A stretch of DNA of 64,000 nt from Hymenobacter ginkgonis (GTDB taxonomy: Bacteria > Bacteroidota > Bacteroidia > Cytophagales > Hymenobacteraceae): contig NZ_WQKZ01000002.1 in the NCBI RefSeq assembly GCF_009755225.1, positions 62,001-126,000 on the forward strand, read 5' to 3'. The notes under the pieces were generated by a model. It worked only from the letters and a program-made list of their open reading frames with translations. It was not told where the DNA came from and searched no databases. Every line of letters starts with the position of its first letter. The first letter of the stretch is position 1. Both the position numbers and the translations under genes were made by a program. Positions 42,584 through 49,941 of the stretch are shown piece by piece.

Positions 42584-43252
42584 ATGGAGTTTTCAAATTC
42601 ACCCGCGTCGGCGGCCGCTTCTACCACGCGGCTGCGCCTCGCGCAAGGGCTGGTATTGCTGTTTCACCTCACGGGCTTCGTGGGGCTGGCTTTTAGCCGA
42701 GATAAGGCCTTCTACCTCAAGTATACTCCGCTGACGCTGCTGCTCACGGCGGCCCTGCTAGCTGCGTTTCAGCAGGGACGTAATATGGCTTTCTGGCTGT
42801 TTGTGTTTCAGGCTTTTATGCTGGGCATGGTGGCCGAAATAGTGGGCACCAACACGGGCATCTTGTTTGGGCACTACACCTACGGCGCCACCTTGGGGCC
42901 GCAGTACATGGGCACGCCCTGGCTCATTGGCCTCAACTGGGTGGTGGTAACGTGCTTAGCGGGCACGCTGGCGGCCTACTTGCCCGTGGCGTGGTGGCTG
43001 CGGGTGCTGGTAGGCGCCGTGCTTATGGTGGGCTTCGACCTGTGCCTAGAGCCAGTGGCCGGGCGCTACGACTTCTGGCACTGGACCGGTGAACTGGTAC
43101 CGATGCGCAACTTCCGCGATTGGTTTCTACTCTCGCTGCTGTTGCAACTGCTGTTTGCACACGCCATGTTTCCGAAGCGCAACGCGCTGGTACCCTTCGT
43201 GTACTTGGTGCAGCTGCTGTTTTTCTTCGTGCTGAGTTTGCTGCCCTTTTAA
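42584..43252 (+). CDS. cruF: Carotenoid 1',2'-hydratase-like membrane protein (CruF)
   Basis: The 222-residue polytopic protein has about seven helices and matches the CruF/carotenoid biosynthesis protein family: GMVAEIVGTNTGILFGHYTY, GTPWLIGLNWVVV, and GFDLCLEPVAGRYDFWHWTG with conserved acidic and His residues. CruF hydrates the psi end of acyclic or monocyclic carotenoids. Its position 91 bp after crtD supports joint action on the same pigment. The start is ATG 42584. Confidence 0.87.
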   Translation: MEFSNSPASAAASTTRLRLAQGLVLLFHLTGFVGLAFSRDKAFYLKYTPLTLLLTAALLAAFQQGRNMAFWLFVFQAFMLGMVAEIVGTNTGILFGHYTYGATLGPQYMGTPWLIGLNWVVVTCLAGTLAAYLPVAWWLRVLVGAVLMVGFDLCLEPVAGRYDFWHWTGELVPMRNFRDWFLLSLLLQLLFAHAMFPKRNALVPFVYLVQLLFFFVLSLLPF

Positions 43253-43470
43253 GCAGTTGGGCGCGGCCCTACCCCTCGTTTTTTGTGGTAGCTCACGCGG
43301 CAGTGGTCGAAATTTTCTGCCCCGTTTTTTTGTAGTAGTAATGGGGCTGGGGCGCCGCCCCAGGCGCGCTGGGCCACCACATGCTTGGCCCAAGCATTCA
43401 TTTTCTAGTACTGACTTTTTGCACTGCCCCGTTGCTGGCCTGCCGAGGCCGAGTGGCGGGGTAGCCTTTT

Positions 43471-44055
43471 ATGAAAAATATTATTTTCTTCGGCGATAGC
43501 CTCACGGCCGGCTATGGCTTACCCGCTGGCGACAGCTTTCCGGCCCGCATTCAAGAGAAACTCACTGCCGCGGGCCTCCCCTACCGCGCCTTCAACTACG
43601 GCGTCAGCGGCGAAACCAGCGCTGGCGGCCGCCAGCGGCTAGCCTCCGTGCTGGCCCGCCAGGCACCCGATGTGTTTGTGCTGGCCTTGGGCGCCAACGA
43701 TGGCCTGCGCGGCATTGCGGTGCGCGAAACGGTGGCCAACCTGAGCTTTATTTTGGCCGAGGTGCGGCGGCAGTTTCCGGCGGCGCAGTTGGTGCTGGCG
43801 GGCCTGGAGTTTCCCTTCGACCTGGGGCCGCTGGGGCTGCCAGGTTTGAGCCGTTATGCGCAGGATTTTAGCGCTTTGTTCGCGGCCTTGGCCCAGGCCG
43901 AGGGGGTAGCCTTCGTGCCCTCTTTACTAGCCGGCGTGCTCGGCCGCCCCACCCTGAACCTAGCCGACCGCGTGCACCCCAACGCCGCGGGCCAGCGCCT
44001 GCTGGCGGCCAATGTGTGGGCGGTGTTAGAGCCTTTGCTGCAAGTAACTGTTTAG
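43471..44055 (+). CDS. GDSL-family arylesterase / lysophospholipase
   Basis: The 194-residue protein has all SGNH-hydrolase blocks: GDSLTAGYG with the catalytic Ser (block I), NYGVSGETSAGG (block II), LGANDGLRG (block III) and DRVHPNAAGQ with the catalytic Asp and His (block V). It resembles TesA, but no signal peptide is seen, so it is probably cytosolic. It hydrolyses ester or thioester bonds; the natural substrate is unknown. The start is ATG 43471. Confidence 0.9.
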   Translation: MKNIIFFGDSLTAGYGLPAGDSFPARIQEKLTAAGLPYRAFNYGVSGETSAGGRQRLASVLARQAPDVFVLALGANDGLRGIAVRETVANLSFILAEVRRQFPAAQLVLAGLEFPFDLGPLGLPGLSRYAQDFSALFAALAQAEGVAFVPSLLAGVLGRPTLNLADRVHPNAAGQRLLAANVWAVLEPLLQVTV

Positions 44056-44160
44056 CCAGCAAGCACCCACACCGCCCCCCAGCAACGCCCTAGGCGCGGG
44101 AGCGTACGCCTAGGCCAGCGCAGCACAGGCCCAAACGAGGCGGCGCGCCTTGGTTAGTTT

Positions 44161-44919
44161 ATGCCTGCTTTGCCTTCGTCTTCTTCTCCGCCACCCCCCG
44201 TCGTCAGCTCATCGCCAGCGCCGTTGGTAAGTATCATCATTCCTACCTACAACGAGGCGGGCATCGGCGACTTGCTGGCCTATTTGCAGCAAGCCACAGC
44301 CGGCGAGCCAGCCCCAGAAATAATTGTGGCCGATGGAGGCAGCACCGACGGCACCCGCTGCCTGGCCCGGCAGCTGGGCGCCACGGTGCTGCGCTGCCCC
44401 TGCAAGGGCCGGGCGGCGCAGCTCAACTACGGCGCCAGCCAGGCGCGGGGCGCGCTGCTGTACTTTTTGCACGCTGACTCCTACCCCCCAGCGGGCTTTC
44501 TGGCCGACCTGCGCCGCGCCGTGGCCGAGGGCTGCGGCAGCGGCTGCTACCGGCTGGCCTTCGACCACGGGCACTGGTTTTTGCGGTTTAGCGCGTGGTG
44601 CACGCGCCTGCCGTTTACCGTGGTGCGCTTCGGCGACCAAAGCCTGTTTGTGCGGCGCGAGTTGTTTGCGCAAATCGGCGGCTACCGCGAAGACCTGCTG
44701 GTGATGGAAGACCAGGAAATTGTGAGCCGCTTGCGGGCACAGGCGCCGTTTCGGCTGCTGCCGCGGGCCGTTACCACATCGGCGCGCAAGTACCTGGTCA
44801 ACGGCGTGTTTCGGCTGCAAGGCATTTTTACGCTGGTTGTGCTGCTGTATAAAGTAGGAGTTTCGCAGGCCACTATCGTGCGGCTATACCGGCGGCTAAT
44901 CCGCCAGGGCAAGCTGTAG
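44161..44919 (+). CDS. Arsenosugar-cluster family 2 glycosyltransferase (TIGR04283-like)
   Basis: The 252-residue GT-A glycosyltransferase has a Ser/Pro-rich start, then VSIIIPTYNEAG at about residue 25, IIVADGGSTDGT as the nucleotide-sugar site, GRAAQLNYGASQARG, and FLHADSYPP with a DxD-like acid. FGDQSLFVRRELF and LLVMEDQEIVSRL complete the TIGR04283 pattern. That family is associated with arsenosugar synthesis clusters and would transfer a sugar to the methylated arsenic intermediate. The adjacent genes (TIGR04282, arsM, arsS) support this. Confidence 0.85.
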   Translation: MPALPSSSSPPPPVVSSSPAPLVSIIIPTYNEAGIGDLLAYLQQATAGEPAPEIIVADGGSTDGTRCLARQLGATVLRCPCKGRAAQLNYGASQARGALLYFLHADSYPPAGFLADLRRAVAEGCGSGCYRLAFDHGHWFLRFSAWCTRLPFTVVRFGDQSLFVRRELFAQIGGYREDLLVMEDQEIVSRLRAQAPFRLLPRAVTTSARKYLVNGVFRLQGIFTLVVLLYKVGVSQATIVRLYRRLIRQGKL

Positions 44920-44994
44920 CAAGGTGCCGCTAGTTGCTTTAGAATGTCTGCCGTAGCTTGGCTGGCTCCTCACGCGCTACCTCTCTGCCTACGC

Positions 44995-45621
44995 ATGCCC
45001 TCGCCGCCCAACCACCCAAACCACCTGCTCATCTTCGCCCGCGAGCCCGTGCTGGGCCGTGTCAAAACCCGCCTGGCGGCCGGCATTGGGGCCGAAGCTG
45101 CCCTGGCCGTGTACCACGAACTACTAACCCTCACGGCCGCCGCCGTGGCCGGGGCCCAGGTGCCGGCCACCGTGTGGCTGGCCGAGGCCCCTACCCCCCT
45201 CGCCGACCCTACCCGGCCCCGGCCCGAATGGCCCGGCCTACCTTGGCGCGTGCAGCCGGCCGCCAACTCGCTTGGCGCGCGCATGGCCCACGCCTTTGCG
45301 GAGGCTTTTGCGGGCGGCGCGGCGCGAGTGGTCATCATTGGCACCGACTGCCCGGGCTTGAGCGCCGACCTGCTGCAGCAGGCTTTCGCCCAGTTGCACA
45401 CGCATGAGTTGGTGCTGGGCCCTGCCAACGACGGTGGCTATTACTTATTAGGAATGAACAAGTTGCACCCAGCTTTATTCGAGCATAAAGACTGGAGCAC
45501 TGCCACCGTACTGCCTGCTACCCTCGCCGACGCGGCCCGGCTGGGCTTGCGCGTGGCGCAGCTCCTTACCTTGCACGATGTAGACTCGGCCCAGGACCTT
45601 GCTACTTGGCGCGGGCGCTAG
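44995..45621 (+). CDS. Arsenosugar-cluster TIGR04282 (DUF2064) glycosyltransferase-like protein
   Basis: The 208-residue protein belongs to the DUF2064/TIGR04282 family: LLIFAREPVLGRVKTRLAAG at the start, VVIIGTDCPGLSADLLQQAF in the middle and LGPANDGGYYLLGMNKLHPA. These are GT-A-like features including a TDCP metal site. It partners the TIGR04283 enzyme just upstream in arsenosugar clusters. The ATG at 44995 precedes the conserved start; ATG 44944 would add 17 residues. Confidence 0.85.
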   Translation: MPSPPNHPNHLLIFAREPVLGRVKTRLAAGIGAEAALAVYHELLTLTAAAVAGAQVPATVWLAEAPTPLADPTRPRPEWPGLPWRVQPAANSLGARMAHAFAEAFAGGAARVVIIGTDCPGLSADLLQQAFAQLHTHELVLGPANDGGYYLLGMNKLHPALFEHKDWSTATVLPATLADAARLGLRVAQLLTLHDVDSAQDLATWRGR

Positions 45622-45719
45622 CAGTGTGGCGTGGGCCAACCCGTTTGGCAGTGCCCCGCGCGTTTTGGCTGTTTCTGAAAGGCAAGGGGGGTAGGGGAGC
45701 TTGCCCGCGAGGAGCCTTT

Positions 45720-46688
45720 TTAGCAGCAACCGCCGCCGTCGTAGTGGTACGTGGGGGGCGAAATAAATACGTCGTCGCGGCCTAGGGCAGCCAGGGCGCC
45801 GGCGGTTTTATCGCACACTGCCAGGGGCTGGTTTTGCAGCAGCACGTGTCCTTTTTGGTCATCAAAATAGTCATCCTGCCCATAGTAAATAGCCGTGCGG
45901 CCCGTGAAAATACAGGGCCCATCGGCCGGCATGGGGTCTTTGATGGCGCACACCTCCACGCTCTCGATATAAAGCAGCTCGGGGGTGGCGTAGTGCTGGG
46001 GCGAGAGTACGCGGTAGGCGCGCTTGGCGCGCACTTCCACGGTACCGAAGCCCACTTCGGTTATCAGGTTCAGGTATTCTTGCAGGGGTAGGGAGCCGGT
46101 GAGGCAGAGGGCCCGCAGGCGCTCGTCGGCGCGCAGCGCGGCGCTCATGGGCTGCTCGCAGGTAGGGTCCGAGAGCACGAGGCGGCCGTGGGGCTTGAGC
46201 ACACGGTAGGTTTCTTGGAGGGCGCGGCGCAGGTCGTCGAGCTTAAAGATATTGAACAGGCAGTTTTGGGCCGCTACGTCCACACTCTCGTCTGCCACGG
46301 GCAGGTGCAGGGCGTCGCCGGCGCGCAGGTCCACAAATTCGCTTTTAAACCACTCATTCTCACGTTCCGCCTCTTGCATATTGGCGCGGGCGGCATCAAG
46401 CATTTCGCTTACCACATCTACCCCAATCACAGCGCCCGGCCGGCGGCTGAAATAGGCAAATTGCAGGAGCTCCATGCCGCCGCCTACCCCCACATACAGC
46501 ACGGAGGGGCTGTTGGTAAGGTCGCGCGGGTTCACGGTGCTGCCACAGCCGTAGTTCATGGCCAGCATCCGGGGCGGAATGCGGAGGCCGGGCAGCTGCC
46601 ACACGGGGTTGGTGGTGCAGCACAGGCCTACTTGCGGCACCTGGGCCGCCTGGCGATATACATCGACTGTGGTTTCTAAGTAGCTCAT
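45720..46688 (-). CDS. arsM: Arsenite methyltransferase ArsM (arsenosugar type)
   Basis: ArsM methylates arsenite with S-adenosylmethionine to volatile or intermediate methylarsenicals in the cytosol. The 322-residue protein has VLYVGVGGGMELLQFAYFS as SAM motif I, VIGVDVVSEMLDAARANM, and RLVLSDPTCEQPMSAALRA. Cysteines at GLCCTTN, QNCLFN and DPTCEQ are candidates for As(III) binding. A final GGGCC adds a possible metal-binding end. The gene is on the opposite strand from the rest of the cluster and diverges from the peroxidase-like gene. Confidence 0.88.
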   Translation of the reverse strand: MSYLETTVDVYRQAAQVPQVGLCCTTNPVWQLPGLRIPPRMLAMNYGCGSTVNPRDLTNSPSVLYVGVGGGMELLQFAYFSRRPGAVIGVDVVSEMLDAARANMQEAERENEWFKSEFVDLRAGDALHLPVADESVDVAAQNCLFNIFKLDDLRRALQETYRVLKPHGRLVLSDPTCEQPMSAALRADERLRALCLTGSLPLQEYLNLITEVGFGTVEVRAKRAYRVLSPQHYATPELLYIESVEVCAIKDPMPADGPCIFTGRTAIYYGQDDYFDDQKGHVLLQNQPLAVCDKTAGALAALGRDDVFISPPTYHYDGGGCC

Positions 46689-46868
46689 AGGGTTGGTTTT
46701 ATCGACTAGGAAGTTGTTTATGCAGCTGCTGGCAGGGCCGCCGGGCGCCGGGTACGGCCCGCGCAGTGCGCCCAGTCAAGCGCCGCTGGCTGGTAGTATC
46801 TTGCAGTACTTCGGCTGGCGCTGCCGGCTGGCCCCTGGCCTTCTCTACGTTTACTACCCCCTATTTAG

Positions 46869-47201
46869 ATGGAAACCTACTACGACCCTGCGGACCTCAA
46901 GAAATTCGGCACTATTGGCGAGTTTCAGAAAGAATTTGCCGACCGGTTTTTTGCGTACTACGGCGCCGTATTTGCCGAGGGCGCCCTCACGGCCCGCGAG
47001 AAGTCGCTCATTGCCTTGGCCGTGGCCCACGCCGTGCCGTGCCCGTATTGCATCGACGCCTACACCGCCGACACCCTTGAAAAGGGCTGCACCGAGCAGG
47101 AAATGATGGAGGCCGTGCACGTAGCGGCCGCCATTCGCGGCGGGGCTACCCTGGTGCACGGCGTGCAGATGATGAACAAGGTCAAGGAGTTATCCATGTA
47201 A
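46869..47201 (+). CDS. Arsenosugar-associated AhpD-like peroxidase-related protein
   Basis: The 110-residue alpha-helical protein belongs to the carboxymuconolactone decarboxylase/AhpD family. It has the reactive motif HAVPCPYCIDAYT, with two cysteines in CPYC, and AVHVAAAIRGGATLVHG. In arsenosugar clusters this family is called peroxidase-like; a thiol-dependent redox step is expected but unproven. It begins a run with arsS 41 bp downstream. The start is ATG 46869. Confidence 0.87.
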   Translation: METYYDPADLKKFGTIGEFQKEFADRFFAYYGAVFAEGALTAREKSLIALAVAHAVPCPYCIDAYTADTLEKGCTEQEMMEAVHVAAAIRGGATLVHGVQMMNKVKELSM

Positions 47202-47242
47202 AAGAGTAGCACAAACGCTGTGGGTCCGCATTATTTTCTGCC

Positions 47243-48292
47243 ATGATAAAATCTCTCAAGGCCACTGGCCATCAGCTGGCCAGCTCGGCTTTTCAGCTTA
47301 CGGTGCTGCGCCAAGAAGTGGTAGAGGTGCTACACCTGCCGCCCTTTCACCAGAAGATGCGCGAGGTGGGGCTGTTTCCACTGCGGCCGGTAGCGCCGGC
47401 GGTGCTGCAAATCAACGTGGGCAAGATGTGCAACCAGGTGTGCCGGCACTGCCACGTCGATGCCGGCCCCGACCGCCAAGAAATCATGACCCGCGAAACG
47501 ATGCAACTCTGCCTCAACGCGCTGGCTCAGACCGACATTCCGACCGTGGACCTTACCGGCGGCGCGCCGGAAATGAACCCCAACTTTCGGTGGTTTGTGG
47601 AAGAAATCAGCAAGTTGGGCCGCAAGGTGCTAGTGCGCTGCAACCTGACCATCATCGTAGCCAACAAGAAGTACCACGATTTACCCGAGTTTTTCAAGAA
47701 GCACGGGGTAGAGGTCGTCAGCTCGCTACCTTTTTATAGCGCCGATAAAACGGACCGCCAGCGCGGCGCCGGCGTGTTCGACGATTCCATTAAGGCCCTG
47801 CGCATGCTGAATGCCGTGGGCTATGGCCAAGAGGGTAGCGGCCTGGTGCTGAACTTGGTGTATAACCCAGCCGGCGCTTTCATGCCCGGCCCGCAGGCGG
47901 CCTTGCAACGGCAGTTTAAGCAGGCGCTCGCCAAGGACTTTAGCATCGTGTTCAACGAGTTGTTCGCTATCACCAACATCCCGGTGAGTCGGTTTCTGGA
48001 TTTTCTCATCGAGTCGAAAAACTACGCGGGCTACCTCGAAAAGCTCGTCACGGCCTTCAACCCCGCCGCGGCGGCCGGGGTGATGTGCCGCAACACCATC
48101 TCGGTGGGCTGGGACGGCGGCCTCTACGACTGCGACTTCAACCAGATGCTTGACCTGCACGTGGCCAGCACCAGCCAGCACATCCGCGACTTCGACGCCG
48201 CGGCACTGGCAGAGCGCACCATCGTCGTCAACCAACATTGCTACGGCTGCACGGCCGGCGCGGGCTCTAGTTGCGGCGGCACGGTAGCATAG
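47243..48292 (+). CDS. arsS: Arsenosugar biosynthesis radical SAM protein ArsS
   Basis: The 349-residue radical SAM enzyme has the cluster motif CNQVCRHCHVDAGPDR (CX3CX2C) at about residue 63, TVDLTGGAPEMNP, and the family-specific ending QHCYGCTAGAGSSCGG with extra cysteines. ArsS links a 5'-deoxyadenosyl group to dimethylarsenite, the step leading to arsenosugars. Its neighbours are the two glycosyltransferases, arsM, the peroxidase-like protein and an aquaporin. The start is ATG 47243. Confidence 0.93.
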   Translation: MIKSLKATGHQLASSAFQLTVLRQEVVEVLHLPPFHQKMREVGLFPLRPVAPAVLQINVGKMCNQVCRHCHVDAGPDRQEIMTRETMQLCLNALAQTDIPTVDLTGGAPEMNPNFRWFVEEISKLGRKVLVRCNLTIIVANKKYHDLPEFFKKHGVEVVSSLPFYSADKTDRQRGAGVFDDSIKALRMLNAVGYGQEGSGLVLNLVYNPAGAFMPGPQAALQRQFKQALAKDFSIVFNELFAITNIPVSRFLDFLIESKNYAGYLEKLVTAFNPAAAAGVMCRNTISVGWDGGLYDCDFNQMLDLHVASTSQHIRDFDAAALAERTIVVNQHCYGCTAGAGSSCGGTVA

Positions 48293-48385
48293 GCGCCCGC
48301 AGGCGGCCTTTGTAGGGGCAACCCGCTACCCGGCGGCATTGCCTTGCCCCTACCCCCCATCGGGCACTGAACGAAAATTTTTTAG

Positions 48386-49066
48386 ATGATAAGAACGCTA
48401 CGCCATTGCCTGCTGGCCGAAGCCTTGGGCACGGCTATTCTTTTGTTGTTCGGTACCGGTGCCGCCGTGGTAGACGAACAAACCCACGCCTTGGGCCACG
48501 GCGGGGTGGCAGCGGCTTTCGGGTTGGTTGTACTCGTTTTGATTCAGGGCCTGGGCCACGTGAGCGGCGCCCACGTTAACCCCGCCGTAACCATTGGTTT
48601 TTGGGCGGCGGGGCGCTTTCCGGGCCAGCGGGTGCTGCCTTACATAGCGGCCCAGCTGGCGGGCGCGCTTGCTGGCAGCTTGCTAGTGAAGTTGTTGGCT
48701 ACCAGCGGCTCTACATTGGGCGCCACGCTACCGGCCCACGGTGCTACCCAAGCTTTCTGGCTTGAGGTGGGCCTCACGTTCTGGCTGATGCTCGTTATTC
48801 TACAAGTCACGTCGAGCTTCTACGAGCAGGGCTTAGTAGGGGGCCTCACCATTAGCGCCACGGTGTGGCTCGAAGCCTTGGTAGCCGGCCCGCTCTGCGG
48901 CGCTTCCATGAACCCAGCGCGTTCCTTGGCTCCCGCCTTTGTGAGCGGCCACCTAGCCGTGGCTTGGGTGTACGTAGCCGCTCCCGTGGCCGGGGTGCTA
49001 CTGGCCGTGCTAGCCGACCGCCTGCTGGGGCTTAAAGCGCCGCCCGCTATGCCGCCCCAGCCCTGA
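48386..49066 (+). CDS. Aquaporin/MIP-family channel
   Basis: The 226-residue channel has six helices and both pore motifs: HVNPAVT at about residue 64 and SMNPARS at about 172. Residues such as SLAPAF after the second motif fit aquaglyceroporin or water-channel variants. Placed directly after arsS, it may pass arsenicals or glycerol, since aquaglyceroporins conduct As(OH)3. The substrate itself is not read from the sequence. Confidence 0.9.
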   Translation: MIRTLRHCLLAEALGTAILLLFGTGAAVVDEQTHALGHGGVAAAFGLVVLVLIQGLGHVSGAHVNPAVTIGFWAAGRFPGQRVLPYIAAQLAGALAGSLLVKLLATSGSTLGATLPAHGATQAFWLEVGLTFWLMLVILQVTSSFYEQGLVGGLTISATVWLEALVAGPLCGASMNPARSLAPAFVSGHLAVAWVYVAAPVAGVLLAVLADRLLGLKAPPAMPPQP

Positions 49067-49093
49067 CAGCTCCAATCGGAGCTTTTGAGTAGC

Positions 49094-49810
49094 TCTCTTT
49101 TCTCCCTCACGGCGGGCCCCGCTTTGTTGGCCACGCTGCTGGATATGTTGCCGATGAGGGTTACTCACAACACCCCGACAGTCGATGATAGCGGCACGCT
49201 CACGGACCTAGCCCCAGCCTACCTTATTAACCGGCACTAATCAGGCCTTGCACACGAGCAACCAGCAGCTGCGCACCAACGCCTACCTGGATACTTTCGT
49301 GTACCCGGCCAGCCATGGCTTCAAATCCTCAATTACTAATTCTGAAAGGGCTGCTGGCCGTGCTGCTGAGGCCGCTGACAAACGCCATACTGGAAGATTT
49401 GGCGGCCAACGTGACGGCGGCCTAGGCGCAGTTTCAGGTCACTAGCCCGGCAGGCCTGTCAGTCTGCTTCGCGCTGGCTAATCTGCGCGCCATTGGCTAC
49501 AACCTGCTCAGCAATGCCCTCAAGTAGCGCGGCCCGGCTCGCCCGGCCTAAGTCTGGGTGCGCGCCGAACGCCAGCCAGCAGCGGTTGTACCGGACCGTG
49601 CAGGATAATGGCCTGGGTCTGAGCGAAACCAGCGGCAACGCCTGTTTCAAGCCTCTCGGCGGCTGCACCTCCCATATCAAGGGCACGGGCGTGGGCCTCT
49701 ACATGATTAAGCGTCTGATGGAAAACGCCGGGGCTACCATCTTCGTTACCAGCGCGCCGACTATTAGCTCGACCTTTACCGTCTCATTTCTTAGTCAAGC
49801 AAACCCTTGA
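49094..49810 (+). pseudogene. Decayed multi-PAS histidine kinase copy
   Basis: A first stretch from 49094 (SLTAGPALLATLLDML then DDSGTLTDLAPAYL, stop) resembles the first PAS of the neighbouring kinase (LRPCYSPAGELNDFAPEYF). After a small gap the sequence jumps to the kinase domain: LRTNAYLDTFVYPASHGFKS resembles MRTNVDLDTFVYTASHDLKA of the intact kinase, with H retained but D lost. NLRAIGYNLLSNALK is followed by a stop, then frameshifts, then GTGVGLYMIKRLMENAG. At least three in-frame stops and frame changes are seen. It is a duplicate with a large internal deletion. Confidence 0.75.
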
Positions 49811-49941
49811 TGCTGGCGAAGGCAAACGAGCTGCTAACCCGCCATCTTTCCCGGTGACTACCTGTTACGGTTCTACTTTTTTATCTGCATGTTTTACTCC
49901 GCTGCTTTCTTTCTGGTGGTAGCGGCGCTGTTTTGTCGCTT

